From positions 558,002 to 622,001 of the forward strand of contig QCXZ01000138.1 in assembly GCA_025024175.1 (NCBI GenBank): DNA of 64,000 nucleotides. Direction: 5' to 3'. This document shows, one piece after another, positions 27,701-38,650 of the stretch (its first letter is position 1; each line of letters starts with the position of its first letter). This DNA comes from Rhyzopertha dominica (Eukaryota; Arthropoda; Insecta; Coleoptera; Bostrichidae). A program made the position numbers and the translations under genes. The notes under the pieces are model-generated. The model made no database searches, had not been told where the DNA came from, and saw nothing but the letters and a program-made list of their open reading frames with translations.

Positions 27701-30700
27701 TGTAAGGTGCAACAGCAGGAGTAATCTTACCCCATGCTTGCTTCCATCTGAATTCTAGTTGCTGATGTTCTGCAAAGTGCCTCTTCAAGACGTAGTGTAT
27801 TCTGTTGACCACTAAGTTCTCGAATCCCATGTTATTGAGCAAACTAGTTTGAGTGGCACTGACGCCGAACGGATCAATCGACCAGCTGCTACTTGGCGTA
27901 TAATTTAAATTATACTGCAACCATTGGTGCCCTTCAATCATCTGCAGCAGAGTAGCTGTCCAGTGGGAGCTCGCTTCATCATTCATGACCCATCCACCTG
28001 TTACAAATTCCAGCTGTCCGGCTCTTAACAAACTAACAAAATATATGTATACACAAGAACAAGTTGGACAGACATATAATATTATATTTTAGAAATATTG
28101 TACTATTACAAATTTAATTAATCTAATTTATTTCATGAGATATCTTCATCGGGATAATACTCGTAGTTGCTGGCAGCGAGTATTAAAATGTTTATAATTA
28201 TTATATCAAGGTTGGATACTACCTATATCGACACAACCTACATATGTATGTGTGAGTGATAATCTGATAATGTTGATTAGTTCTACAGGTGCATAGTGCA
28301 AACGTAAGTGGTCTTCGAGTAGTGATACGGGGTATTAAGAACTGTACATCGACCAGAATAGAATTACAGGATATGTTTCCATGTATCAATTTAAACAAAA
28401 ACGTGTCTGCTAGCCATAGGCCACTTTGGAGTGGCATACAATAGTTGTTGATCGCATCACCCCAGCAAGCATCGCGATAGTTGAACCCGAATCACAATAT
28501 TGCATGAAAGTAAAAACGCGGAGCTGTAACGTGAAACCCTCCTTTTTTCACCGTTATTAAGTCAAATTCAGGTTTAAGAGTATTATTAGGATATGACCTA
28601 GTTGGGTAATAACCGTGTATGATATCAAAGAGATGCTTACAAGACTTCCGCTGTATGCGCTCAGTGACATCAATAAGAACCGTATAGAATGGATCCCTTA
28701 TAACGCAGTAATACTCCAACTTTGATCTTACACAAGCATAATATAAAGTTAATAAACAGTCGATATTAGTAAAATTGGCCGTATTCGAGTATAAGAAACC
28801 CATCATTCTGGTAGCATATTCACAGAAATACGGTATATGATGTACAAATGACAAGCGCTCATCCAGAACTACATTCATATCCTTTATTTGATGTTCCCTG
28901 CTTATAACATTACTTCAACTACATAACCATAAGTAATTTCCGAAGCAATTCTAGAGAATGCCATGACCATGCATTGCTCCCAAATTTCTACTGCCACGTT
29001 TCAAATCGTTGGCATAAACGAAAACACTACATTTGAACTGTGACAGCACATCATTTATGTAAACAGTTAATAATACAGGTCCCAAGTTAGACACCTGCGT
29101 TACGCCACTTGATGCATAGTAAGTGGGCGAGCGATAACCGTTACATTCAACATATTGATAACGGTCGGATAAAAGACAAGTGAATAATTTCAGCAATCCA
29201 TTACATAATCCTAATATACTCAGTTTTGCGACAAGAGAATAATTTACAACATTAAGTGCCTTTGACACATCAGTATAGATGACATCAACTCATCGTCTGC
29301 TTTCCATAGCATTCGGTGCATACTGTATAAACGAGCATAGATCCGTAGCAGTTGCCTTGTCTTGTACAAAACCATGCTATCATTAATTTATTATTATCAC
29401 GCATATCAAGCTGGCGCTGAACTGGCGATGGTGAAACAACAAGTGCCGTCATATTATAAACGCCTATCATTGGGACATCACTTAGCTATATATTAAAAAA
29501 TGGGGGTAATTTGATGCAATGGAACACGTCACTGTGGCGGATTAATGTGCGTATATCAAAATTAAAAAACTGCGCGAAAAAAACGGTTGCCGAAATTCAC
29601 GGTGTGTTACAAGAAACTTGCCAGGTGTCGTGTGTAGATAGTTCAACTGTAACTTGCAGGAGTAAGCATTCCAGAGCGTTGGAATAGTGCTAAAGACGAC
29701 CCCAGAAGTTGGAGACCTCATACTGCTACCGACAACATGTTTGCTGCTATTGTGGATACAACAATGGAAGAAGACAGTATAGACAAACTAGCAATAGACA
29801 AACGCCAAAAGAGAAATGTATTTGCCTTCTTTGTAGAAAATTTAAATGCATGATTCCAAAAGTGTAGACGAGATCTGAAAGACAGCGGCATAATATTTCC
29901 CTTGCACGATAACGGTTGATCGCATAAAACAGTGTCAGTCAAAGGAGTTTGCGAGAAGAACTGCTGTGAAATTCTTCCACATCCCTCGTGCAGCCCTGAC
30001 ATGAGTCCTCCAGATTTCGTTCTGTGCCTCCAGTGGAAAGGAGAAGTCTGATTGATTGACTTGCAGATGAAATGAAAATAAAAATAGCACCAATAAGGTA
30101 CCACTACCCTACCGTCTTTGTTTTTCATATGTCTGATGTTGAATAATCGTTATCCAAGAAAGAGTGCAATAGTTAACTTTTTTTTTAAGTTTCTTAATTT
30201 TTCGAGATGAATATAATAGTGACAATAGAAAAAGCAATTGACCATAAACTGACTGAAATATTTATAACTTTGTTATTTTAAATGGAATATTTTGAATTGT
30301 CCATTGAGTAGAGCGTATCGAATTAGAAAAATAGAATCAATAAGGTACCACTACCCTACCGTCTTTGTTTTGAGATATCTGATGTTGAATAATCGTTATT
30401 CAAGAAAGAGTCTGCAATAGCACTTTTTTATTTAAAATTTCTTAATTTTTGGAGCAAAATATATTGGTGATGATAAAAAAACAATTGGACACTAACTGAA
30501 TGAGTTATTAACAACAACTTTGTTATTTTAAACGGAACGACTCCATTCTGAATAGCCAATTGGGTAGAGCAAATCAAATTAAACAAAATAAGACTAAGGT
30601 ACCACTATCCTACAGTCATATCATGTAAAATACGGGCTGTTCCAGAAACAGTCTACAATAGCTAACTTGTTTATTTAAAGCCGTAGATGGGGTCGATCTG

Positions 30701-32916
30701 TTAGTTTATACTCATGTTTTTTCGTAAACCCCACTTAATTTTTTTTTCAAATTCACAAAACTTTCCCATTTAAATAAAAAAAGTGACGTAATGGATTCAA
30801 TAGGCGATGGAAGACTTCTTCCGTTTGCTCAATAATTTTTTCAGCATATCTGCAATGTAACCCCTGTTACTGAGTTTGAAGCATCGGCATTGGATAGAAA
30901 TGGACAGGTGAATGTTTACACGGGCTTGATAAAGGCTTTTGATAGAATAGATCATGTAATTCTGTTTCGGAGGCTATCGCATGCCGAGCTTACATCAGAT
31001 TCCTTGATTTTCTTCATATCTTGTCTGAAAAAAGCCTAGCGTTCGTTAAAAAGATTTTTGTATCGTTATATCCAAGCTGCATCTGATGTACTACAGGGAT
31101 CCATTCTTGGACCCTTACTATTTGTTATTTATATTGACGACGTGGTATGCTATCTAACAAACAATGTCCTTTCAAGTGCTGATGATGCTCTATCAACACA
31201 ATCGAAGGAGGACCTTTGCAGAATATCGGCTCGGTGTTCTGCCAATGCACTCTTAATAACAAGCGCCAAGTTATGACATTTTCTTTAGTCGATTAATAAT
31301 GCTTTGTTGGAGAGATACAGAAGAGTTAAAGATTTGGGAGGTTAAGTTTCAACGATCATGTACAACATAGCATTGTCAGTGAATCGTACAAAAGTCTTGG
31401 TTATGTGCTTAGATATGTAAGGAATTTTTATGATGATAGACCTAAGCTGGAGTATGCTAGCGTTTTTTAGGATCCCCAGTATGTAGTACCTACATAGGAA
31501 TAATATCGAGAAGGTGCTGAGAAGATTTGTGAAGTATTTGCATTTTAAAATACATAACGTTTATCCTGTGAGAGGTCTTCCTTTTACGAACTTGCTGGGT
31601 CGATTTTANATTACAGATCTGCAAAAGCGTCGTGCTTATTTCTCGATCTTATTTTGTATAAGCTAACGAAGGGTCTTGTCAGCTGACTTCAGTTACTGTA
31701 TGGTATTAGATTTAAGGGTTCCATTGGTTCACATTCGCTTATATAATTTATTTTGTTTATTAAACGCTAGGACTAATATGTTAAGCATTCTCCTGTTTAC
31801 AATATGTGCTTACAACACTCGTTCTTTTCAAGACAGTCTTGACATATTCAATTGTAGCATTAAAAAAACGCTGCAAATTGAATCAATACTCTCACAGGCA
31901 ATTGTCAAAAAACAGGTTTTTCTAAGTGACGGTTTTTTGCTAATATCTTCTAAACGGCTTGCTGAACATTTGCATTCAACATTTGATTATGTTTCGCTAA
32001 GTATTTTCTATACATAATATATGCTTTTCTATTTCTGGATGACTGATTAAGCTGTTCCAATTAATCGTGTTTAAACGATTTTTAGTGGTTAAATTGTTAG
32101 ATTGTTTCTTTTGTGCTCTTCCAACCCTTTAACTGAACTTTGTCTGGGTGGTGTTGGTATTCAAATAAATAAATATCAATTTCTGTACCTTTTTACTTGA
32201 TTTCTCCTACTTCTATCCAATTCATCCCACCATTTCGAAAAGAAAGAAATCTCCGCCCAAGTAAACTTCCCTTTTGAATCAGTAGACAATTTTTCAACCA
32301 TGTTATTCAGAATTTTTCTAGCGTTCAGTTTATAATACTCTTCGAACGTGTTTATCCAGCCTGGGTCGTTGTGTGAAAATGGAACTACATACACAGTGAG
32401 ATTCCTACGTTCCTTCCATAAGCTATCATTTAGCGTAATATTCCATCTGGATCTGAAGTCATGTCGGTCAGGATCGTTAAAATTTACCGTCTGATATAGT
32501 TTCCTGGTTTCGATATCTGCACTGTTTAAGCTATAGGTTACGAAATTGCATTTCTCTTTTTGATTTGACATATAAATGTTAGAATTTAAAGCTCCAGTTG
32601 TCCCAACAAAGTTCAAATACATTTGAAACTTCATTTTAGTCGTGTCTTCCCTTAGTTCTTTGATTAGCCTTCTTTCCATTTCTACGTCCTGGCACAATTT
32701 ATTTACACGTTTTTCAAGTTGTGTAATCTGACTAAGCTGCAATGTAAAACGAATTAATTAACTTGAGGTATCGAATAGTTTGTAATATTAGTTTACTTTC
32801 CAACGACTTATGGTTTCATGATTGGCCTTACTCGTATTTCTCGTTCCCAAATAGAAACCAGTCATTCCAATCATTGCGACGCAACACAGCACTATAATTG
32901 TACTTTTATATTTCAT
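15759..32916 (-). CDS. alpha-Man-IIa: Golgi alpha-mannosidase II (GH38), complete, 14 exons
   Basis: Trims mannose from the hybrid N-glycan GlcNAcMan5GlcNAc2 in the medial Golgi. Exons are 32916-32797, 32736-32189, 28032-27731, 25143-24779, 24725-24541, 24434-24255, 22874-22616, 22567-22401, 21064-20852, 20801-20620, 20565-20432, 18283-18008, 16249-15956 and 15902-15759. Every intron is GT-AG and all phases fit, giving 1122 residues, close to the roughly 1100 of insect homologues. The product is a type II membrane protein: a short MKYKS tail, a TM segment (residues 6-24) and a coiled stem. Active-site motifs: HNDPGW (His162, Asp164, zinc), SIDPFG (Asp276, nucleophile and zinc), PLGDDF (Asp413, acid/base) and QHHDG (His549, zinc). 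N bases fall in exons 4 and 11. Introns are either 48-106 bp or 1.3-4.2 kb and TE-filled. Confidence 0.93.
16618..17534 (+). mobile_element. Tc1-like transposase relic in mannosidase intron 12
   Basis: The plus-strand frame starts with a helix-turn-helix ([20 protein letters not shown]), then [13 protein letters not shown] with the first catalytic Asp, and ends with the family's [10 protein letters not shown] and RGGSTRY plus stop. The segment that should carry the second Asp (usually DNARPH) is deleted near 17280. The third acidic residue is Ser (ISHLW instead of IEHLW). It is inactive. Terminal repeats were not identified. Confidence 0.85.
19050..20190 (+). mobile_element. RTE-like LINE fragment in mannosidase intron 11
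   Basis: Plus-strand frames resemble the RT C-terminal half of RTE-type LINEs. [11 protein letters not shown] active site (normally YADD) is near 19480, followed by [15 protein letters not shown]. Downstream is [11 protein letters not shown], then KIFRRIFGG, after a frameshift near 19760. It is 5'-truncated and broken by stops. Confidence 0.7.
21405..21480. repeat. Relic related to the 30.1-30.7 kb tandem repeat
   Basis: The block with CCATTCTGAATAGC and ACATCGAATTAAAAAAATA resembles the end of the repeat units near 30.30 and 30.55 kb, in the same orientation. A dispersed copy is the simplest reading. Confidence 0.45.
21820..21857. repeat. 38-bp hairpin made of two TIR-like ends
   Basis: CTAGGCCGTTCAT (21820-21832) and its exact reverse complement (21845-21857) are separated by 12 bp. 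The same sequence, with one change, forms the ends of the element at 25526-26490. This looks like two terminal repeats joined after loss of the interior. Confidence 0.5.
22127..22260 (+). ncRNA. Hammerhead ribozyme, copy B (core intact, outer helix lost)
   Basis: CTGATGA is at 22197-22203. Helix II is 22204-22208 with 22213-22217 (4 pairs plus one G-U). GAAA is at 22218-22221. Helix III is 22221-22223 with 22228-22230 and has a central C-A mismatch. Predicted cleavage is after C22231. Helix I is 22190-22196 with 22232-22238 (6 Watson-Crick pairs and one G-U). Relative to copy A, the pair C14107-G14067 is T22234-A22194, a double compensatory change. The 3' half of the outer helix is deleted. 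It lies in mannosidase intron 8, antisense to the gene. Confidence 0.8.
23313..23697. mobile_element. Fold-back element with ~130-bp arms carrying hammerhead copy C
   Basis: The left arm runs from AAGAATTTAGATGGCAATGC (23313) to TACTTCAATT (about 23426). The right arm ends in its inverse (GGAATTGCCATCTAAATTCT, up to 23697). The arms are nearly identical apart from about 25 bp (GGCAGCTAGCTGGC region, about 23610-23636) present only on the right. Between them sits a minus-strand hammerhead unit. Sequence related to the arms and the 25-bp extra also lies upstream of copy B (about 22070-22130). It is in mannosidase intron 6. Confidence 0.75.
23473..23521 (-). ncRNA. Hammerhead ribozyme, copy C (C3-to-G core mutation)
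   Basis: On the minus strand helix I, helix II (GCTGT/ACAGC), GAAA (23493-23490) and helix III are all as in copy A. The first core base is changed: GTGATGA instead of CTGATGA (position 23514). C3 pairs with G8 in the active fold, so this copy is predicted inactive. It is the only copy in sense orientation within the mannosidase pre-mRNA. Confidence 0.8.
23705..23855 (+). ncRNA. Hammerhead ribozyme, copy D (G5 and A6 mutated)
   Basis: The unit starts at GCTTTGGTATATAGG and ends near ACATGCATTTC. Helix I (23760-23766 with 23802-23808), helix II, GAAA (23788-23791) and helix III match copy A exactly. The core reads CTACTGA (23767-23773), so G5 is A and A6 is C; both are normally invariant. The cleavage position would be after C23801. 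It lies directly beside the fold-back element and opposite in strand to copy C. Confidence 0.8.
25526..26490. mobile_element. TIR element (~965 bp) in mannosidase intron 3
   Basis: The left end CTAGGCCATTCATAATAAC and the reverse complement of the right end (CTAGGCCGTTCTAACAAC) form imperfect terminal inverted repeats of about 30 bp. A 3-bp GTA flanks both sides, a possible target duplication. No transposase is recognised inside. The superfamily is not clear. Confidence 0.5.
27430..27660 (-). mobile_element. Possible Penelope-like element 3' relic with hammerhead-like motif
   Basis: On the minus strand an open piece with [10 protein letters not shown] is followed by CTGATGA (27508-27502), a possible stem, GAAA (27485-27482) and a GTC cleavage-type triplet ending at 27474. 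Helix I could pair 27509-27514 with 27473-27468 using four G-U pairs. Helix II has one mismatch. The order of C-terminal coding tail, then hammerhead, is that of Penelope-like elements. The evidence is weak base by base. Confidence 0.4.
28430..29300 (-). mobile_element. LINE fragment in mannosidase intron 2 (minus)
   Basis: A minus-strand RT block ([20 protein letters not shown], then [20 protein letters not shown] and a degenerate VYAND in place of YADD) covers 29268-28951. Its C-terminal part ([20 protein letters not shown] and [15 protein letters not shown]) covers 28878-28492. A frameshift separates them. It lies in sense with the mannosidase transcript. Confidence 0.7.
29575..30060 (+). 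mobile_element. Mariner-like relic with central deletion
   Basis: Plus-strand frames give [14 protein letters not shown] (about 29697-29740), resembling the DPRSGRP linker after a mariner HTH. A piece resembling DNARPH appears near 29900, then [16 protein letters not shown] near 30000 with the last catalytic Asp. The middle of the transposase is missing. Confidence 0.6.
30092..30660. repeat. Three tandem ~250-bp repeat units
   Basis: The segment with AAGGTACCACTACCCTACCG recurs at about 30092, 30339 and 30594 (third copy diverged), giving periods of 247 and 255 bp. Between these starts the units share GTTGAATAATCGTTAT, CAAGAAAGAGT and ACTTTGTTATTTTAAA. No coding potential. It sits in mannosidase intron 2. 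Confidence 0.75.
30850..32180 (+). mobile_element. LINE fragment in mannosidase intron 2 (plus)
   Basis: Plus-strand frames give [20 protein letters not shown] near 30930, then [18 protein letters not shown] (31090) and a degenerate SADDA active site. A C-terminal stretch with [10 protein letters not shown] follows. The copy ends at an AAATAAATAAATA tail near 32170, only a few bases before the exon 2 splice donor. Stops and frameshifts make it inactive. Confidence 0.7.
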
Positions 32917-34465
32917 TGAGGCCAAATCTAAATCCAATCTTGTATGTTTCTGAAACACAACCAATACATTTTTCCTTAATTGCGTGTTTTAAGATGATCA
33001 TAGAATGAAAGTTGAAGTAATATACAATGCAAAAATATAGTTTCTTTTTGCTGTAAAAATGCTTTGACACATAGATTAGTATTTTGTATAAAAAAATGTA
33101 TAAAACACAGCCTTGGGGTATTATTTCCCATTTATTAAGTGTAAATTAAGTTATATATAACAACATATGTGGAAACAGGTGTTGAACATGGCGAATTGTA
33201 ACGATCTAACAAAGTTGTTTGTGATCGTTTTACGTTAATGAGATCCACTGCTTTTGATAGCGGTGTGTAATATACATTTTCAGACTTCCCGTTCCTCTTC
33301 TTCGTGGTCGTTCAGTTCGATTTGCGTTTGATTTTTATTAAACGGATTGTACAGAAATTTTCATTTCGCATTTAGTTGTGTGACGTCTAGAGTTGCGTCA
33401 TCTAAGAAATTTTCAAATCTTGTAATATGTGCTTCTACAAGACCGTGTCTTTTCTAAGTTATTCCATAATGCTTATTATGACTGTTAGGAATAAGGATCA
33501 AAATGCAAGACTTATGTTTGAAATGTGTGAAAACAAAGGATAGGAGATTCACTTAACTCTAGTCCCAGAATCCTTGATTTGGCCTGCGTGTGATGGGAAC
33601 CAGATGTGAGAATGTGGCTGCATTGGTCGGCAGAGTTGGCATGATGATGCGTTCGTTGGAAATGACGCTCTGTTGCGTTTCCAATTATCACCTTCTTACC
33701 GACTATATCACTTGCACTACTTATTGGATCCGGCTCGAAGGACCATAAAGAATGTATGCGCGCTTTTTTTGTAATACGGAGCACCTACTTGCACTTTGCA
33801 CTGCACCATAAAGCTTTTGAGGTACAGTCGTTTCATAAGAGTGGACCGAACATTTGGTAATATTAAATTAATTACTTCTGCTTGGTGCTTGGATGTTGTA
33901 GACGACACAAAACAGTTGTAGAAAAATTATAGTTAGGTTGAAGAAATATAAGTAGGGTTTACTATAACAATCATTGTACCAGTACCGTTAGAATTAATAG
34001 TGGCTTATAATATGGATGTACAAGTCTCCTTTAATATAATTAATCATGAGATGCGACACATTTCCTTAGTACATATAGCAGCCGTCAAAGGAAACTAATT
34101 TTACATAATATACATGGTGTTGTCTAAAGTAGGCTTTGGACCTCCTCTGACGTTTCACACACGTTNTGCTATAAAATTGTAAACAACAATCAGTCGCTTA
34201 TGATAAAAACTGATGTAAAGTCTACTCAGAAACTAGTGACTAAGACAAGGTATCAAGTTAATTTTTGTAATCGAATATCACATAAGCATTTTAAAGTTCA
34301 TTTAGATGTATTTTCAAGCTAAACGATAGATTGCCACAGCTAGTGTATTAGGGAGAAATCATTCTAGCATAATTAGGTTGATTAGACGATTATTTTGAAC
34401 AGGATAAGGGAGAAATCAATGTTGTACTAATCAAAGGAATGGCAATTTTTTAAGATTTCTCGCTC
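32917..34465. other. Region upstream of alpha-mannosidase II, with a possible LTR-element leader relic
   Basis: This includes the presumptive promoter and 5' UTR of the mannosidase gene, but no clear core promoter motif. At about 33710-33760 the minus strand reads TGGTCCTTCGAGCCGGATCC, which looks like the leader and first codons of BEL/Pao-type LTR elements. The frame around it (33784-33512) is short and broken. The call on that relic is tentative. Confidence 0.3.
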
Positions 34466-34479
34466 CTAGAAAACGTTGT

Positions 34480-34680
34480 TGTAAGTGGTTCGTAATGTTG
34501 CAATGTCGTCTCGAATAATCAGGAGACGTTTAAATGAAGCCAAATTAAGCATCAGGAGACCGGCAAAGAAACCATTACTATCAGAGAGGAAGACCTTTAA
34601 GGCTACCCGCCCTAAGATAACAATTCGCAGCAAGTATGTTGCAGTCACAACTTCAAAACGCACAAGGCATTGATTAAGCT
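34480..34680 (+). mobile_element. Tc1-like transposase N-terminal (HTH) fragment
   Basis: The plus-strand peptide SSRIIRRRLNEAKLSIRRPA followed by KKPLLSERK resembles the second helix-turn-helix and linker of Tc1 transposases. Nothing of the catalytic domain follows. The longer minus-strand frame over the same bases is judged to be antisense. Confidence 0.65.
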
Positions 34681-34689
34681 TCGAAACAG

Positions 34690-37510
34690 TCTGACTACTT
34701 ATTAGATAAGATAATTTGCATGGGTCTGGATGAAAATTGTGTGAATTATATTTGCCTATAAATTTTACTTCATCTACAATACCGTAAACCAGAGAGTTTT
34801 TAGGTGTACGCGCATAATTAACCAGCAAAATGTATGGGAAATGGGAAGGACCCAAAGTTGGCAGCCTAGGTCCAGGTACACAAATCCCCCATGAAGGAAG
34901 GCTGGCCGCGATCAAAGTAATGTTCAAAATATTTGAATAACTGATTTAGGGTCGGTATTTCAGTGTAAGGTTAACTTCTGGGTTAACTTAATCTGGTTTT
35001 ATTTTTAAACCAAAAATTAAACCCATGAGCGTATTTCAGTCACAAATCGGGTTTAACGAAAATTGGTTTAACGGTCGACAGTTATTTTTCTAATTAAATG
35101 TCAAAGTAACCTTCCTTCTATATCCGCTTGTTTCCAAAACCCCCATGCTAAACATTGAAAAAACTCACCCTATATATGAAGAATGATTCAATAAATTTCT
35201 TTCGAAGCTGGCTTGTAAGAGCCTATAAGTGTATCTTTTAATAAACGTACAAACTTACTGGTTACAATAACACTCACAATCTGTCTTCTAGCCTTGTAAC
35301 ACTAAAAAATTAAGCAATTAGGTAAATACTACATGATTAATACTAATGTCGAAATTTTTGGATAAAAACTAATTACAAACATTTATAGATAACTTTGTTA
35401 ATTAATCGCTTGTCATGAAAACTAGTGACTTTGCCCTAAAAATATACATGCCTATGCCAAGGGCGTCGCTAGCTCACAAGCTGGAGGGGGCAAGCAAGAA
35501 AAAACAACGGGAAAGGGAAAACTGCTTTTGTAGGTAATTGTACAAATAAAAAACAAGATAATGCACAAATTTTGTATATCGTTATATCTCAAATAAACAT
35601 CGATATATTTTATTTATCGATATATTATACCGGGCAAACGATGCTTCGACACGAGCGTTATGTGATTCAGCACTTTACAACACATCTTAAAATTTTGGAG
35701 GTTTCGGAGATTGAAGGGTTTCAGCACTTTTATTGAAAGTACATTATATCTTGAATTCGACACCAACTGTCAGCACTTGGCTAATATTTATTAAGGCATG
35801 CAAATTCTTATAATGAAGATTAAATGCTAAGAAATGAAACATCAAACCTTAAATAAATACAAGATTAAATAAGAACAATAACGAAATGATGCGGCAAAAA
35901 TTTTTTAAAAAGAAGGCTGATCTAGACTAAAAAGATTCTATGAAAAATTTAATTTTAATTGAAATATACCTAAAGCTATGAAAAGAAATAGAGGTTCCTA
36001 TAAACTTGCTTGAAATACCTGAAGTTATATAGTTGTATCTAGATTGTTATGATTTTGATGCTGTATTTGTAAATTATTTGGATATTATTTTGGTGGGATT
36101 AGCAAACACATTTTAACACTGACCCATGCTTTATTTAAAAACGCATTATTAAAATAAAAGAAACTATGTAGTTCATGGGTATATGCACTTATATGTTAGA
36201 TAAACGCTTAACTGCCTTTAATTAATTTTAAACCTGTGAGACACAACCTTTGTGAACTCATATTCACTCGTAGTTTTGTTATTATAACATTCTATTTTAT
36301 CAGAAAGAAATCTTTTGTCATCCTAACATGTTTAGTTCACGTGTTAGAATAAATTGGAAGTACATTTGTATTCGGCAACACTTCTAATCCCCAGTACGTT
36401 TATTATCCAAGATTCCAAGATCAAGGTGTTTTTTTTTCAATTTTAATGCATGGAAGAGTTTCGTTTGTCGATAGATCAACCACATTTTATCTATTTAAAA
36501 TTGTAAGTACTTACCTAAAACAAAAATAATGTAAAATTGAAGAGTAAATTTATGAACCTGTAGCTATAGTTATTGCTGGAGGTTATTTGGTGCCGAGTTG
36601 GTGAACTCCCCTGCCTTTAATGCTGCATTATGTAGTAAAACATTAAATAATATTTAATAAATTAAATATACTAAATTAATATAAAAACTACACACAACAT
36701 AAACCTCAGTTTGCCTCGCCATTTTCACTTTTCCTCATTTGTCAAATTACCTCCCTGCCCTCCCCCCTTGGCGACGTCCATGTGTATATTCAAAAAAAAG
36801 ATAAGTGACTTGCATTTGCATGCGATTTCGATTGTTGACAAAAGCTCCAGGCTATGGGTAGAGGTTAATATGATTACATATCTTATAATTTCGGTTAGAT
36901 ATGAAAATAATTTACTCAACATACAGCAGTGCGAGTCAGAATACCGATGACCCAGTTTTACAGTTTATTTTGAAAACACAACAGACTACAACTTTTATCT
37001 AATCTTTAACTTTAAAAATATCTAACAACTACTAATACACGATGTTTTAGGCAAACGCAGAGTAATCTTTATATCAAGTTACAGTTTCTGGTTGCTGGTG
37101 ATCACGACGGGTCAGAATTTTTAAGGTTGGTTTTGTAAGCGAGCTGCAAGTATTGAGTATTTCCAATACTAAAAAGTATTTAAATACACAATGTATTTAA
37201 AATACTTGTATTATAACTGCTTTTTCCAGTAATTATTTAAAAAACTTTAAATAAAATTAATTTGCAAGTATTTATACATAGAATTTTAAGCAGTATTTTA
37301 AATACTCTTAAATACATTTTAAATACTGAAAAGTATATAATATAAAGGGAGTTTTTAAATTATGTAAAGACAGGTTCACAAATAAAATTAGTTAATAAAT
37401 TGTTTAATTGTAACACATCTATTAAATTACATGTGATGTTTTAATTTTAAATTTTTAAAGATAAACGTTTAACTGTACGTGATGCTTTTGTGTCTCAAAA
37501 TGGTAGAAAG
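34690..37510. other. Intergenic AT-rich region, no gene recognised
   Basis: Two weak element-like patches are visible. At 35455-35500 and 36745-36785 there are G-rich blocks (GGGCGTCGC..GGAGGGGGC and its rough inverse) that could be ends of a decayed TIR element. At 37150-37345 the motif AAGTATTT/AAATACTT recurs many times, as in subterminal repeats of a MITE. Neither has a clear target duplication. Confidence 0.35.
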
Positions 37511-37962
37511 TTTGATGCTTTTAGGATCTTGGACAAAGGTAATAAAAATACTGTTTTGGTTTCGGCCGACGTTTCTGTATTAGTTTATTATACCTTCATC
37601 AGGGCTGAACCAAGAAAAAAAGGAAACGTTGAGTAAATCCATGACTACTAAAATTAGCAACTGGGACCAACCAAAAGCCACAACTAAAACGGGGGCCCGG
37701 AACAACGTATAAAAACGAGTCGTGGAATCCCTAGTAGATTCGTCAAGTCAAAACATCTACAATATGGGGCTTGGTCAAACGTGAAAATCGCTATCAGTAG
37801 AAGGTTACCTGTGCACTGAATGTAACAGAAAAGGAACAAAATGAGCAGCGACGGCAAAACAAAGCCGCTGCATTAAGAAACGTGGAACGAAACCATGCAT
37901 GTTGCAGAAAAAAAAACACTGTTTTGATTACCTTTGTCCAAGATCCTACAAGCATCAAACTA
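37511..37962. mobile_element. TIR element (~450 bp) with Penelope-type hammerhead-like motif
   Basis: The left end (37511-37556) and right end (37915-37962) are inverted repeats of about 47 bp, roughly 90 percent identical, both containing AGGATCTTGGACAAAGGTAA. Just inside the left end, the minus strand has CTGATGA (37602-37596) and GAAACGTC (37575-37568) in the order of a hammerhead, with a possible helix II (GTAT/ATAC). The position that should be U16.1 is G. No protein is encoded. Confidence 0.5.
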
Positions 37963-38429
37963 AGAAACGTTTAAGTTATGTGTAATACAGGGTGGCCCAT
38001 TTTCGTTGAGATTACACTTAGTGCAGCATGCAATGTACACGCTATACGGAGTGTGTCTGAGCATTTAGGCAATATTGTTATTGTTACTATCTATTATAGG
38101 TAAAAAGCAATACGAAGGTTTGTATAATTTTTTCCGTAGATTGTTTCCTAACGGGGGCACGTTGGAGATGGTTTGTTTTATTAACACATCGAAAACTTGC
38201 AGGAATAAATGATAATTTGGGAATTTATGGCTCCTCCAGTAAACTGAATAATACTCCAATCAAACAAATGAAGTTGCAGAAATAAACGTGTTAGCTTGCT
38301 TATTTCAAAATCTATGGCTTTCAATAAGGCAAGTTGTAGCAGACGCATACATCCCAGCGCACTGTTGAAATGTGTTAACAAAGAACTCATTTTATCCATA
38401 AAAATTATCGGTGTCATAAACTGTGCATG

Positions 38430-38650
38430 CTGGTGACACTAAGAGCTCTTTGGAGTGATGAAACACTATTCAGAAACTACACTATGTTCAATAGACATAA
38501 CGAATGACTGATTGAATGGAGGAATATCCTCATCATGTTGAAGAGCGCAAGTAAAATTGAAATTCCGGTTTAATGTGTGGTGTAACATCATAGGGTCAAC
38601 AGCTCTTGGTCCGCATATTATGGATGGGTCTTTAACTAGTTTTGCGAAAC
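38430..38650 (+). mobile_element. Mariner/IS630-type transposase relic
   Basis: The plus-strand frame SLWSDETLFRNYTMFNRHNE carries the first catalytic Asp context of the insect mariner-like group whose intact relative lies at 57.5-58.8 kb. Frames break within 150 bp. The flanks 37963-38430 and 38660-39190 hold nothing else I recognise. Confidence 0.45.

Noticed and set aside
34466..34927. 153-codon minus-strand open frame
   Set aside because: The plus strand over part of it encodes a Tc1-type HTH segment; the minus frame has no recognisable feature.
35455..36785. Possible TIR element with G-rich ends (GGGCGTCGC and rough inverse)
   Set aside because: The ends match only loosely and no target duplication is visible.
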